A DNA stretch of 64,000 nucleotides, from assembly GCA_947650285.1 (NCBI GenBank), contig CANTFL010001401.1, positions 62,001 through 126,000 on the forward strand, written 5' to 3'. Source of the DNA: Hyaloperonospora brassicae. Taxonomy: Eukaryota; Oomycota; Peronosporomycetes; Peronosporales; Peronosporaceae. Under the pieces are notes generated by a model. That model saw only the letters and a list, made by a program, of their open reading frames with translations, did no database searches and was not told the DNA's origin. This document shows, in pieces, positions 35,131 through 48,890 of this stretch. Every line of letters starts with the position of its first letter. Position 1 is the first letter of the stretch. A program made the translations under genes and the position numbers.

Positions 35131-37619
35131 CAGGGTCACAAGAATATTGTATTCACCACTCCGTCAAACGACTATATTTAACTAATAGTTCGTATGCCAA
35201 AACTATTAGATCAGCTATAGTATTTAATGCCACCATTAGCTGAGGGTAGAATGATGTAGCGTAATGAATTATCTAAAGTTTATACCGACGTGTTTGTTAG
35301 CCTAAACAATTTGTCAAATCACTACTTCAATTATTTCGGGAACAACCAATTCAAACTGACAACAAGGCAGGTCAAGTTGTACTATGCCATAATATCTCGG
35401 GTGTACAACTACAGAAACACTTTTTGATTCAGCAATGGGTCGATTGGCGCCGATTTAGCTTTAGTCCGACCGCTGCGGCCATAAAGTCAATCCGAAGCCT
35501 ACTATAAAATTGCCGGCTAACGACATCGCGTGTATGATGCTGATGTTGATCCGAAGACCATCGAATTTTATGGTGACAGCGTTTGCCGTACTTAATTATG
35601 ATATTCCAGATCACTACAATTGGGGAAAATCGTGAGTCAAACGGTGAATGCACGGGGAAGCATTATCTCTTTGTGATGGGCGGATGTATGTGGTGAGATA
35701 GGATGAGAGATGTTGTGGTTGTTTTATTTGAGAAAATGAATACAATTAAATATTTCGTGCGTGAGCATGAAAATGCATCAATAATTGGGAAAATTGATCG
35801 AGCGTTACTAGCTGAATGATAGACGTGGTTTTCTTGTAAACAGTGTTAGCTGTGCTGAGTGGAAGAGGTGGTGATCACGAGATCGTTGTTGTTATCACCG
35901 ACCGCTGAAACTAATTGCTATATAACTGTGTAAAAATGGATTTAGTCCGATAACCGAGTAGTTTTTTCAAATGTCGTATGTGTATGGTACGAAATACAAC
36001 ATACAACGCGCATAATTATCGGTCAAATATACATTTTAGCTCGTAAGTTGTAACAAAAACAGGAACATCGGTAAGGCATGTACGTAATGATGTTAAGTCG
36101 ACTACAGATAATGTTGCACAATCGCAATCATGTTTTGCTCGGCATTTGATAGCAACAAGGGTGTCAATTACGACAAGTATAGCCTGCGTCTACAGTTCAC
36201 TATGCTGAAGCACGGGTTGGCCTGATATCTACATGCAAAAGATCAAACTGGCGAAGAATGTAAAGGGGACTGGTAGCTACACTCTGAATAAGGTTTGAGG
36301 GGACCCTCAATGGCAACTATGTGATCCAGTGCCCTGTTACATTACGTAAATGCACGCAAAAATGCATTTTAACAGAACGACATCGCTGAGTGATAGAAAA
36401 AGGGAAACTGCTATTATTGACAAATAGGTCCAATGTATTGTCTTATTCGAGGCTTAACAAAATAAAGTATGACACAATCATTTACGCTGACGTCTACTCA
36501 CCACCCATTTCGTGCGTAAAGCAACGACTGGTGATTGGGTATGATGGCCTATATCGACCAATGAGCGGATATTTCAGTCACTACAGCTACAACACTGTCA
36601 ATAATATGTTGGCTAAAGATTATTTAGCATAACATTTCTGCCATTTCTTCCATACGGCAATATCATCAATCAGAATGAACCCGTTGCGAAGAAGGCCGCT
36701 ATTATAGAGCCATAGCAGTGAACAGGTCGTCCTTGCACTTTTAAATTTTGGTGTAACGCACTCAAAAGGACATCGAACGATAATTGTCAAGATAAAGAGA
36801 ATTTTCAACAGATTTGCGGTGCTGAGAGTAACCATATGGTCGCTTATGCCGTGACTCGCATGTGCCGAAACAACTGATTTCCTGCAAAGCGGTTGCTGCC
36901 TTCAATGTTGTGAAGTAAAAATCCACGAAAAGACTATGATATTACGATAGTCTACCCGTATAGAGCGGCAACATACTGTCTGGTCTAGATGTAGATGACT
37001 TCACAAAACATCATTGTTTCTGCGCCGGTCACATCGTAGATATCGTGTGCACATCTGATCGAAAAAGGTTTGTACGCGTTTCGATATGGATCATGCGCTG
37101 CTTCGATTTTCATAGTGTAGGAAATGATTTTATGTATTTGTAGTAATCAGCCTTTCGATCCATCGTGTCCTCTTTTCATTTGATTCTCTCATTCGGCGCA
37201 TTGCCGATCTTCATCGAGCAAGATGCTTGTGAGCAGGTTTAGTCCCAAGCGCTTGATCTCCATAAGCAACGTCTTCTCTACATTACTACGGCAAGTGATC
37301 GCCCTATGTGTGAGGTGGTAAGTTGATGTAGCCACTTCGTTTCCCGGTGTGTTGCGCTGGCTACAAGCGACAACACTGCTATATCATATCTATCAACATT
37401 CTAAACTTTTTTAACGTATGCTCAACCGTAGATTGGTGTAGATCAGATTTGACTCGAATTCGCATCGAGAAATGTCTACATAATGTCATAAATCGTTTAC
37501 AGAATAATCGAAAACTAAAGCGCCAAAACGATCGACTCCAGATAGTCACCGAGAAGGTCGTGGCCGCTGTCGCTACGTCGATCTGTACTACCTAAAAGCG
37601 CAGTCACGAGATTTCTTCC
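35131..37619. other. AT-rich desert; one mini inverted-repeat element
   Basis: No gene. At 36259-36341 an 83-bp stretch has near-perfect inverted ends (TGTAAAGGGGACTGG and CCAGTGCCCTGTTACA) but no target duplication. It could be an LTR remnant or a small hairpin element. Confidence 0.4.
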
Positions 37620-38640
37620 ACGAAAACTTTTGCTGCACTCGCAAGTGAGTCGTCTCGTACTAGACCGAAGAAGGCTAAAACGTCATCTAGCGCCACAGCG
37701 TATAACAAAAGCGCCTGGGGAGCGCTCTTTGCCCCTCTGAAGACGAAAAAGACCGAACGGGTGTGGCCACTGACTGTAGTGCCAATCTCTACGGAACTTC
37801 AGCGGCCATTGACGCATTTACACGTTTCCAGGAATTCTCGAGATGATCTGACGATACAGTTGCGTTGAAGTTTGTCGCATGTAACGTGAAAGCATTTCAT
37901 GCATTCCTTAAGTGAGACGAAAGTGTTCATCTACGTGCCTATGCAGCTCAGGAAGATCCGGATATTATCTGTCTCAGTGCGGCAAAGATCTGCAGCGACG
38001 AGCTCCAGAAACTGGAAGACTTTTTGCCGCAGTACGAGCACCAATTTTGGTCCTGTGCAGTCAAGAAAGGATACACGAGCACCGCTGTTTTGTGCAAGAC
38101 GAAGTCGATGAGTGTGCGTGATGAAGTTGTCGTGGGAATTCACGAGTCAAATGGATCAGCAACGAGACTGAGAACAGCGAGAAGGAACAAGAAGGACGAT
38201 TCTTAGCATTGGAATTCGACAAGTTCTGGCTGGTCCACACCTACGTCCCGAATGCAAGAGGTAAATTGGAAAGACTGGGCTACCGAACCAGCCAGTGGGA
38301 TAAAGCCATACTGCGCGAGATGGAGGAGATGGAGAAGACGAAGCCTGTGATCTGGTGCGGAGAGACCTGAATGTCGCGCATCAGGAGATCGGCATCCACA
38401 ACCCAAAGGGGAACCGCAAAAGTGCGGGATTTACGGACGAAGAGAGACAGAGTTTCACTGAGATTCTCGACAGCGGATTCATCGATTCTTTCCGCCACTT
38501 GCATCCAGAGAAAGTGGAGTATTCGTACTTTGGCTATCGGCAAAACATGCGCGCGAAGAACAAAGGCTGGCGATTCGACTAGTTCGTCGTGTCGAAGGCA
38601 TTGATGCCGAATGTAGTACGTCTGATGGTGAAATACCGTT
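37620..38640 (+). pseudogene. AP endonuclease (ExoIII/APE1 family) pseudogene
   Basis: Pieces of an APE1-like base-excision-repair enzyme lie in order on the plus strand. They are a basic N-terminal extension (RPKKAKTSSSATAYNKSAWG), KFVACNV of the first catalytic strand, PDIICL, EFDKFWLVHTYVPNARGKLE, then [20 protein letters not shown] and [20 protein letters not shown]. Damage: TGA near 37910, several frame changes, and two extra bases in the catalytic GDLNVAH motif (38361-38366, a doubled GA). A TAG at 38580 stands where the family has Tyr. The C-terminus carrying the catalytic SDH motif is missing; the sequence ends about 45 bp before a solo LTR. No introns are visible. Not functional. Confidence 0.88.
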
Positions 38641-38684
38641 TGTGTGGGTGCGTTTGTTTGACTAACTAATATTTACATGATCTA

Positions 38685-39129
38685 TGTAACGGAGCAGCCA
38701 GGTACAAAACAATTGATACAAAGGTATCATTTTTTGAACATTATCTATTTTTGATACTATTCAATTTGCATCACTCGAGAAGAGAGATATTTTCGGAATA
38801 TTGCCCCCAAGGGTCATATTCGCGGGTGCTACACTTCTTGGTTTATGTACACGGCACATCAATCAAACTTACCACCCATCGCTGCTAGACGCGCGCAACG
38901 GGTGGTGCACAGAAGACCCACATAGGATGTAGTAGTTTAATATTGCTTGATTAAGACGAAAGATACTTTAACAAGAAACATAACTATACTAAATAGCAGT
39001 TCTACTTTTCTTTCAAGACAGAGCTTTCGGGTTCTGTTTTGTCTTGGTCGCGCTTCCTCGCGCCACGTGGACGTGACGTCGGGCGCAGCTATCCTTTGTT
39101 GATCCGACACAAGGGCGTGATTCGTTACA
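38685..39129. repeat. Solo LTR of a gypsy-type element
   Basis: 445 bp beginning TGTAACGGAGCAGCC and ending GTGATTCGTTACA, the same terminal style as the gypsy LTRs at 3723 and 11316. It is flanked by a perfect 5-bp duplication ATCTA (38680-38684 and 39130-39134). No internal retrotransposon sequence or second LTR is nearby, so it most likely arose by LTR-LTR recombination. The body is not similar to the 11316 LTR, so it is a different family. Confidence 0.85.
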
Positions 39130-39134
39130 ATCTA

Positions 39135-42100
39135 GTCGTATGCAGCGATAGTCTTTCGTCCAGTAGAGCATTGTTGGCAGTGACCAATTGCCTATCGGAC
39201 TAGATCTTGGCGATCATCTGTAACACACTTTTGTTGAGGGCGAGTGTCACAAGGAACACGTCAAGCAAATCAAGCCAAGCCCGTCAAATAACTTTGCGCG
39301 GTATACGTATTCGTAACAATCATGTCTTGGTCATCCGTCCATAAAATAGCGTGAAAAGAGTAGCGACCGGTCAAAGTCGTCAACCAAGCACAGTCTCCTT
39401 CCATTTCAATCTATGGTGCATGCGGTTGTCATCCCAATGTTTTGAACACACATTTAAATCAGGCTCTCGTCAATCGAACACTTGTAGTAGCTCTTATAAA
39501 AAGGAAAGACACACGGTTGCTTCGGTCATGTTGTAGCTTTGGTGTCTAAATGAAAGCTTATCATCATGCTTCAAGTAGAAAGATCTTTTGAAAAGAAGAG
39601 ACCATTCTCTTCGACTCAACAAATTCTCTTCATGATTAATGGATAATACGATCAAGCACCTGAATGAGCGTACCATGTTGCAACGGGGCGGTGGGTTCTT
39701 TTATCACATACAAGAGCGATCTGATGGCAAGAAAAGACGTGTTGTGCCGCTTTAATCTGGTGATGATTTGGCACTGTGACTCTAACTCTCGTTAAGCACA
39801 TTTTGTCATTACTTTCATTCACCGATACATTTCAGTCAACGCAGATATCTATCTTGCAACACAAAGCGTCTATAAATGCTCTAGAGACTTCAAGGTGGTC
39901 AGATTGAAGGAAGGCGAGATGTGACGTATACTGGCCAGAAGAACTCTACAACATAAAACTCTTCGCGGCCGCGATCCGCAAATTGTGGAAGATTTCATTA
40001 TGAGTGGGACATATCCACACTTTCCCTTGACTGATCCAGTCGAAGTTTGGGGCCGCTTATTTGTAGTGAAGCTTACTTGCTTACCCGGTGCTCAGTTGAA
40101 TGTCCTACGAGAAGTCACACATCCTAAGGTGTACGTTGACTAAGACATGGACGTCTCGGTTGCGATACAGAAAGCTGATAAGCGATATGAAACACGGAAA
40201 TTGTGATTTCTTTGCGCAAGATGCGCATCGATGCTGCTGTTTGCAGCCTGAATTATTTTGACGTAGATTTCGGAGAGAATTTTAGTTTGTAAATGAACGC
40301 AGTTGCAATTTTGTAACGATGCCGATTATTGTGATGAAAGATGTGTTGCCTCAGTCACCACTATCGCTGGGTCGCTGGTATCGGTAAAGCCAATGTTATA
40401 CATCATCCTGTATGGCACTGCATGTCAGAAACTATGCTCAAGCGTCCAACACCCTTCGAAAGTAGCTAATTCACCGCGCTGAAATGCAAAGTGGGTGTTT
40501 CCCCTTACACGTACTTACGTTACCAAAATAATGTACCCACTTCGCTTTCAAAAGCCTTTTCGTTTAAATAATCGATCATGGCCCACTTGGTCCGTATCGA
40601 CGTGACATTGACAATGCCTCACCACGTTCGTGTAACTTCATTCGGCGAGTGTCAAAATTATTGAAGTGGCGCTAAAAGCTTGATTCTTTGTACCTAGTAT
40701 TCGTCGAAGCTCAGGCGACAGGGCCGTTTTCCGCAAATAATCGTCCTAAAAAAGCCATTTATATGAAAAGCCAGACAAGAAGGATCTTTCATCGGCGTTT
40801 AAAAAGGTGCGACAATATCCCGCAAGATCGTTTTAGTATGTAGAAGTAGCCTAATACTGAGTATTTAATTTAACGCATTAATGAAGGTGCTCTAAAAACA
40901 CAAAAGAGGCTTGATTAATACCACAACGAAATCGATAAACGGCACAATTCGACACATAGTTAAAGTGTGGAGCGTGAGTTAAGATAGTTTTTTCGGATAT
41001 CATAATTAAAATAGGGAGAATACACTGTAAGATTCCAAAAACTTAGTGATGCAACAAGAATCAAAGAATAAGTGATGTCACATCAGAATAAAACAGTATA
41101 ATACTACAAATAAAAAGAATATTGTAAAATGTTCCTTTAGATAAACAACGAAAAGAATGCTTGATATAGGCACATAGAAAAACGAAATATGGTGTATACT
41201 TTACGACAAATTGTTGGACTTTAATTTTTCAATATTTAAAATAATAATTGTATTGGTTCAAGAAGAAGTAAAAGTGCTGTAGCAAAAACCTAACACTTGC
41301 AGCGAAGTGGACGGTGCCAGATCAGTCATCTGTCTCCATAGATCATACAGATTGACATCATAATATATTGCTAGCTAGGACCTTTACCACAGGTTACATG
41401 GTCGATATGGTGCGATCATCATAATTTCCTGGCCTCGCATGAATAGCGACTTGTTTAAGACTCTATAGCATGATGATGAATCAGTGCATTATGCCTCACA
41501 TTCGATGTAGACCAAGACGACCGGGATGCTCGCTTATAGGTATTGTGTAATCCACTGCAGCTGGAAATATTGCATTATCGGGGCATCATCCGTACTTCAT
41601 TCATATCAACATCGACATCATTTCACCATAGCAGCTTCTTTCCTGGGACGACCGCAATACTTTATCCGTATTGCGTATTTTGTTAATACGCGATATATAT
41701 TGTGTCCGCATCATCCGCATGTATACCTGCTGTACCACCATATGATGCTTTAATCTTTGTCTTCTTGTCTTGTCTTGCGCTGCTTGTCTATATATGATCT
41801 CCTGCTGCATCGACTCGTACCTTGCAAATATCTTATAGGGCATTGTGTTTGCCAATGAGCATGGCGTTGTCATATCTCTGCCGATAAAGACGAATGAACC
41901 GAGACGACAGCTGCAGAGTGATACAATGTCGAATTACAAAAGCTACATCAATGAGATGGGATAAACGTGACCGTACTTTATGGCGAGAAGCAACACTCTT
42001 AGACTACGCTGAAAGCGTCGGCGCACCTTTTCCTACTTGCAATAAGACTTCTGACTACTCAAATATATGGAATCGTAATCTATATATAAAGATGGGGGAT

Positions 42101-43126
42101 GAAGTAGATATGCGGACATGTGTATGGTTAATCGCGGACATGCGTCTACTCGGTCCGTGTAGTTTATATCAGTGGCGTATATTGCTAATTTTAAGAATAT
42201 CAGGTATACTTTTTATCGTTATAGCATAAAGCACCTTAGCAAAAGGTGGATGCTAGGTAAAGTATAATACAGCCATCCATTTGATCCGACCGTATTTACA
42301 AAGCCGTTAAGTCCGGATATTCACGGTTCATAAGCGCGATCGTGGTTTTACTGTATTACAATAAGAGACATATCCCTACATAACGAGCTGGATTACTTAT
42401 CGCAAAAGATTGTACATAATTTGATAGCATGTGTTGCAAGCAAGGGAGACAATATTTGGCTTGAACGGATGCCTAACCTGTATGCTGTATCGCCGTATCG
42501 AGAACAGCTGTCCATAGTCCGACTAGTTGATCGGAACATGACATCTTTTGTCCGTAAATGTGCTTGCCTAAGAGCTAAATTTGGCCACTATATCGCAGCC
42601 ACCACTAATCGCACAAATACAGTATTGACAGGCCCCATTCGCCAAAACTGCGGCAAAGTCGTTATTAACTTGGCTACACCGACTACAAAAGCCAGTCAGC
42701 ATTTTTGGCAGAGCATCGCCGGTGCCGTCGCGCCGTGCAGTCACCTTATATATCGCAGTCCATCAATCTCTTCGGACAAAGGACTGTAGCTCCTAGCATA
42801 AGGTGTCTTTATCTATTATTCCAAGTCTGAAGACACACGTGTGTCAGGGAATAGCAAAGTACAGACTGCAGCGCAAGAGTCGCGGGCACTTAGCCAACTA
42901 CACGAGCATCAATGCACAATAACACTAACACGACATAGGGTTATGTTTCGATCTACTTCTGTATCGCTTACCCTACGCCAAAAGCTGGGAAGGTTAGTCT
43001 TCGAATATCACAGATTCATCACCTGAGACGATCGCAGGTCCAGCCGAGCTATCCAAGCGCGCAACTGCTCTGAAGCACGTGAGCTCAAAGACATTCACTC
43101 TTTGCCTCTGACTCTTCAACATTAGC
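39135..43126. other. No supportable gene
   Basis: Short frames only. Open plus frames at 41894-42229 and 42421-42789 (about 110-120 codons) show no domain and sit in AT-rich surroundings. The last 60 bases are the RWP-RK gene's upstream region, with a pyrimidine-rich CATTCACTCTTTGCC start-like motif. Confidence 0.4.
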
Positions 43127-43806
43127 ATGAGCGATGCATCGTGTCCTCAAAATGCTGCTATCTCTCCGTGTGCTCCGAGCAGCCCAAACGTCCGATGGAA
43201 AAACGACGCTCCATCAACACTCGACGCAGGAAGCAGCAGTGACAGCGACGACGATGAATTAGTACGAAGCAATGACGACGACGTCGCAAAGCCAAGAGGT
43301 TCTATCGCCATTGACGCAGGGGCTCAAAACTCGATTCGTGGTCGAAAACGACGACAACGGCTTCACTTTGACGTGCAGCAGCTAAAGACGGTCTTTCACC
43401 TGCCGTTAAAGACGGTGAGCGCCCTTTTTGTGTCTGTTTCGAATCTGTGATGTTGAAGAGACAGTGGTGAGGCATTTTTATGCGCACTCGGTATGATGCC
43501 CTGTCTGCGTCGCTTTGAAATGACATGCTATACGTCGTCGCACAAGATGATTGTGTGATAATAAGCATCTGGGACGTGTGTGATCAGGCGGCCGATCGAC
43601 TTGGCATCTGTGAGGCGGCTCTCAAACGGATCTGCAGACGAAATCAAATCTACAAATGGCCGTATCGACAACTAACTTCTGTTCGTCGACGCATTGCTGA
43701 GCTCAATGACCGCCGTGCTGATCTTCTCTCGGAAAGCGGCGGTACGAACGACTTCACCGGCTTACTAGACGTGCGTCTGATCGATAGTCTAACGAACGCA
43801 CGATAA
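43127..43806 (+). CDS. RWP-RK domain protein, two exons
   Basis: Exon 1 (43127-43414) encodes a Ser/Asp-rich acidic N-terminus, a basic stretch (GRKRRQR) and FHLPLK. Exon 2 (43588-43806) continues AADRLGICEAALKRICRRNQ, then IYKWPYRQL. The 173-bp intron (GTGAGC...GATCAG) is phase 0, and removing it joins the two halves of the RWP-RK DNA-binding motif exactly. RWP-RK proteins are predicted transcription factors, expanded in oomycetes. The signature reads KWPYRQ rather than RWPxRK, so DNA binding may be altered. The total is 168 residues, short for the family. Coding-like sequence continues after the stop in other frames, so the C-terminus may be truncated. Confidence 0.8.
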
Positions 43807-44177
43807 CAGACGAGCGCACAAGTTTGACATGCCACGAAGCCCAAGAACGACCCACAGTGGTGACATCAGCACAATTCGATGCTAAAATGCAGGAACTTAC
43901 TATGGAGCAGGACGAGATTATTCGTCTGGCTCTTCAGCCACATCATCAGCTGCCGGGATCACATAGGCCGATCGAGACCAGGACAGAGCGCTCGTATGTG
44001 CACAATTTGCGGCAAGGCCAGCAATGTCCGATCACAAACAAGAATCTATCGATTCACCTCCACGGCTGTCAAAGTACGATTGCAAACTTACCGCCGCTGG
44101 ACCTCGGTCGAGTAGATCGGGAGTTTCCGCTTCTCTTTCTAGCGAACGTGTGTGAGTCCGTTCGAACTTACCACTAA
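43807..44177 (+). pseudogene. Possible lost C-terminus of the RWP-RK gene
   Basis: After the TAA at 43804-43806 two frames stay open: one from 43824 (SAQFDAKMQELTMEQDEIIR) and one over about 43990-44155, serine-rich (SPPRLSKYDCKLTAAGPRSS). The switch of frame suggests either a missed intron or frameshifts in what was the C-terminal half of the upstream protein. Confidence 0.35.
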
Positions 44178-47100
44178 TACACATCGAATTGTCCTTCCAA
44201 ACATTGCGCCTCCCAAGTGCATCACTAAGTCTTATAACGACTGACTTGTTGTATGGTCAATGACAGATAGAGTAGTAGCACACTCGTTGAGTATGAAAGA
44301 TCTTTGTGCTTCTGACTCAGTGCTAGCTTATCTGCTCTCCTATGTCTATATCATGTGGACCCGCGATGCGACTTAGCCCCTCTAAAGATTGATTATGTGC
44401 TGTTATGTGCTACAATTAAAAACACCATAGCAAATCTGCAGCTCGTCCCGCTCATCGGGTCACGGCAATCGTCAAGTGTTTTGGTCAATATAGAGCTTAC
44501 GACACTGTCTCGTATAAGCTCTTGTGGAGTCGATAGACGGCACTGAAGACCGTGCATCTAAAGGCACACATGTACAACCCATCATTATGATAAGCTTGAG
44601 CGTCGGACCTTTTTTGATTGTATCACGCTCGACGCGACCGAAAGATATGTTATAGCATTCCAATTCCTGGCAATTTAGCTTTGTGCAGGCGAAAGTAGTA
44701 TCAGCACGCAAAATGGGGAAAAATTATCACAAATGTATGCCTGTCGACTTTTTTTTAAAAAACCAGTTGTTTATCCCTATTTTTATGTTCATTTGCTTGA
44801 GGTATCTCAAATACCATATTGTGATCAATTTTTGAAATTGCAAAAAAGTGCGTGCCTCATCGTTGGTCAGAAGCATTTGACTCCTGACAAATAGTAAACA
44901 AGTTATCAAATTGATCAGATTGTGTAAGTTCACGTCGATGACCCCAACACACAGATAACTTTACTACCCGAATGGCGTAGTTAGTCGTGAATGTGCACAA
45001 GAATGAAGCCGAACTTTTAGTCGATGCATTATGTCTGCCATCACGTCAAGCCCACGGGTGCATGCACATGATTGCCCTCAGTGCAATCGAGGGCAAGTAT
45101 GTAACCACTCATTTGAAATCCAAGATGCATTTAGGTAGCGAGGCCTCGCATATCCGGCACCACTATATCGTTAGCATCATCGCCATTACTGGCTGCAGCT
45201 CAACAGCAGCGACTCCAACAGCATTAGTCAGAACAACAATTTTGCAATACAACGTCCAGGTGCGCGATGGAAGTATGTTCTGAGAGGCAAGCATGCTGGT
45301 CCAAAGATAATGGATGTCTTTTGGTCAAAGTTTGCAATTGGGGTCGTATCAAACGCTGTGTGTATGCTCAATTTCAATTCAGCACTCGCGGGAGGCATCC
45401 TTCTCACCTATTGACAATCAATGGAGTAGCACTACATAGATAACATTGACGTGCACAATCCTATCTTCATCCTTGGGTTTTAAAAAAAGAGAAAGCTGGA
45501 TGTGAATGGTCATCAACATCGCTCGGCAACAAAAAAAATTTCCTATCTTTCTCATTCTCATCAACCGTCGGCCCTCAGTCTCGTTTTGTCGTGTTTGTTG
45601 TTGAATTGGCAATTAGCTGTATTTACCTTTTCCATGTTTCTCCTCTTCGGCAGAGGAGCAGCACCAACGAGCTTTGTGACTTCAGAACATTGGCAATAAT
45701 GTACTTAACTTACTCCGTAACCCACAACCTCTTCATTTGAGTTAGAGATGTGATCCCCGCAACTACCAATTGAGATTGATGGACTGCGATACTAGTATCT
45801 AACGACGAGCTCCAGCGCTTTCTCCTCTACGTTACTCTATTGCACGCCATGAAAGTTATATTCATTACATGAGAGAGAAAACGTTTAAAAACGGAAGTAT
45901 GCAGATTGTATTGAGCTGTGCTTTGCACAGCCCGATCATGGACTTGCAGTGTAGCATCTGCTTCATGTACTTCACTAGTAGATACGCACCGTCAATATCG
46001 AGCGGAAAAAGCAAGAGAAACGGGTCGGTCAGCACAACGACGGCTGTGGCTGAGTATGATCGAATGTAGATTGTTGGGTATGACCAGAAGATAACATACT
46101 AGGAAGCATGAAAGAAAATGACGAAGCGTGTATTGGGCCATGACATTATGTAGATTGAGTCAAAGACGCGCTTGCCAAGTCGTGTGCAAGGATTGTACTA
46201 TCAGTCACATGTCGCATATCAACAATTTGCTGATCCATATACCACTGCGTCACATCTTGCACGCATTCGTTATCGCATCTCGTACGAAGACATATCTAAT
46301 ACGTCGTTCATTGATTCCGTAAAGCCCTCGACCAGCTGCACTGCCAGATGAAACAAACATGCAAATGCTATATTATTAACAGGTCTAGCGCTTCTGCATA
46401 TGCCACACCTTGATAATGATCGCGAAGAAGTGCGTGACAAGAAAAATAGCAAAGTGAGATTCGTTGTTTATCTCTTATACATGTAAGCATAAGCAAGGTG
46501 CTTGTAGCACGAGGAGGGAAGCTTCCAAGCAAAAAGCCCTTTAACCGTCATGACTCCTGCCGACCCCATCACTCATCACTCATCAATCAGTAGGTCGCAC
46601 CATTATTGGAGTCACAGGTCACGCCCGATCTCTTTTACCGAGTCCAGGCAGTTAGGCAGAAACGTGAGCTTTCTTTTCCAATAACGAGGCATGGCTCATA
46701 ATTATAACAGTACAGAAGGACCTGAATGGCTTGCTATGGTCGTAATGAGAAGCAATCGTCAGCTTACTTGGGTCACCAGTCAATCCAGTTCCACCGCGTT
46801 GCGCAAAAACAAGACGACATTTTTGTGACAAGCTACATGGTAACAACCCTAGCGACATCCGTACCACACACAACCACATCAATATCACCAGCTTGATGCA
46901 GCGCCATGTATCGTCATGGGAAGGACTTTGCGTATGAATGACCTTAAGTCCTTCATGTGACGAAGCGAGTCACTTGGCGTTCGAATGGGTGACAGACAAG
47001 TCGTCCTGTACAACTGTAGGGAACGTTCGCCTCTTGCCGAGCTTACAACTGATCGTACTCAGCGCAGAAGCGTATGAATCCAACCTTTTCCGCAAAGAAG

Positions 47101-48873
47101 AAATTACGCTGAAGCTGGAGCACTGAGATGATAAAATGTAAATCTGAATCGCCAAAGCCTACGCGTATACGCTACTATATTCGCTTTTTTCAATAGCGAA
47201 AGGAAGACGCAGTTTGTATACGAGACGTGACCGGTGTCATGCAAGCAGTGAGGCTTGTATGATTGATGTAAAGCGACAATGTGTGAACTTCCGGCCATCG
47301 TTTAATTCTCTAGACGATGGCGGATCCGACTTGTTACCCGCCTCAGGATGTGCACATCCTGTATGATTACTGATGGGATTGCCTATGCCACGGAAGACTT
47401 TGTTGCTTCAGCCAATCAATTTTTGCAGCAGGTCAGTGATCAAACGATCAAGGTGGTGAGTTGACATTGATGTGGTACACAACTCACAAATACGTCACTC
47501 TGGGCGTTCAGCTACGACAACGGCCACCTCTAAATAGGCCCAACCGAGTCATCATTAGAGCGTCTTTCGTGGATGCTGACACTGCAGGCTCGGATGAAGT
47601 CAGATTATGGGGCTTTTCCAGTTTTGGGCGATGAGGTGCAGCATTTAGTTTAGAAGCTTTAATCTCTGTGTGATGCAGCAGACAGAATAAAGCGATAGAC
47701 CACATAGTAAGAATGATGCAGCAGACGAATGACAATATCGGTGCTCGTAGGGCTCGCTGAATGGCACAGCTCGTGATCCGGAGCTATACACAGTAGCTTA
47801 GGCAGGCACCAATAAAACAGATTCATTATCAAATACAATAGATATAAGACCCGCTAAACATGAATCGGATCGCAGCAGCTTGCGGGAACTAATCAGTTTT
47901 GCCACGGTTCTGAGGCCGACTTTATAATTCTTTGGTAGTTAAGGCAAGCTCTATTAAAGGGATGTGTTGTTTCGGCAGATGTCCTGCACCAATTACTCGT
48001 AAAAAGTTCTTCGATATGTTGAGTCAGAGCCCGTATAATTTTTGTCTAATCCTGATTTACAAAGCTAGATCCTAAATCGAAGTTCATGTTTGCATCATTT
48101 GATCAATTTTAATCGCTGCCTAGAAATTAGTTAGCTTTATTCACGCCTGGTAAAAATAAACATAAAACAATAAATCATAATAAGATGAAATGAATTAATA
48201 TAGAAGAATAATGGTTTACAAAAACAAAATTAAACTAATTTTTATTGATAAAGAATAATGGCAGGCAGTCGCCTTCTATCTCGCTGATTTATTCGTCATA
48301 GCGTGCTCCGTTTTACTACGATATCAAGCGTCGATGATGATGATCAACGCGCATCGCATAATGAGCATTGCACGAGATGTCAATACTTCATGACAATTCC
48401 TTTGGATGTCGTTCACGCTAGGAGAACGCGAGTCAAGTGTTTGTGAATAGTTGCCATCGCTTAGCGTGTCATGCACTCTTTAGCCATCGAGAAGACCCTC
48501 AACGTCAAGAGCCTTCAACAATACTTTCTACGCGATTGTCACATCAGCTTGCGCATGTAGAAAGACAGACCGCTTCACCTGTGAGGCCATAAGGTCTGAT
48601 GCGTCGTGGAAAAGGTTCCGGTTTGCAATCTGCACCTGATCTTTTGTCCAGTTGGGAACGATTTGCAATAGGACTGGTCTCTCAGCCGCGTGGCGTACCA
48701 GAAGCAGCTGAAGAGCGACGGCACGCGACAATTGGCCATGTTTTGCCCCTCTTAATGGGTATGCAGTTGTATTGCACAATGGTTGGTCCACATTAAATAT
48801 ACTCCCTTTGCTCATACGGCAAAAGAGCGAATGGATCAATCAATCGGGTTACACGAAACCTGAGCACACCTAT
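44178..48873. other. No supportable gene
   Basis: AT-rich intergenic sequence with short frames. Coding-like remnants are at about 46938-47126 and 47347-47450 (ITDGIAYATEDFVASANQF followed by a donor-like GTGGTGAG). The minus frame 48528-48839 matches nothing I know. Confidence 0.4.
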
Positions 48874-48890
48874 CGTCATTTTCTTCCAAA
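48874..48890 (+). promoter_or_regulatory. Oomycete initiator-like element of the HGPRT gene
   Basis: CGTCATTTTCTTCCAAA resembles the oomycete initiator consensus (TCATTYY followed by an A-rich part). It lies about 100 bases upstream of the proposed ATG at 48986, a usual 5' UTR length. Confidence 0.35.
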
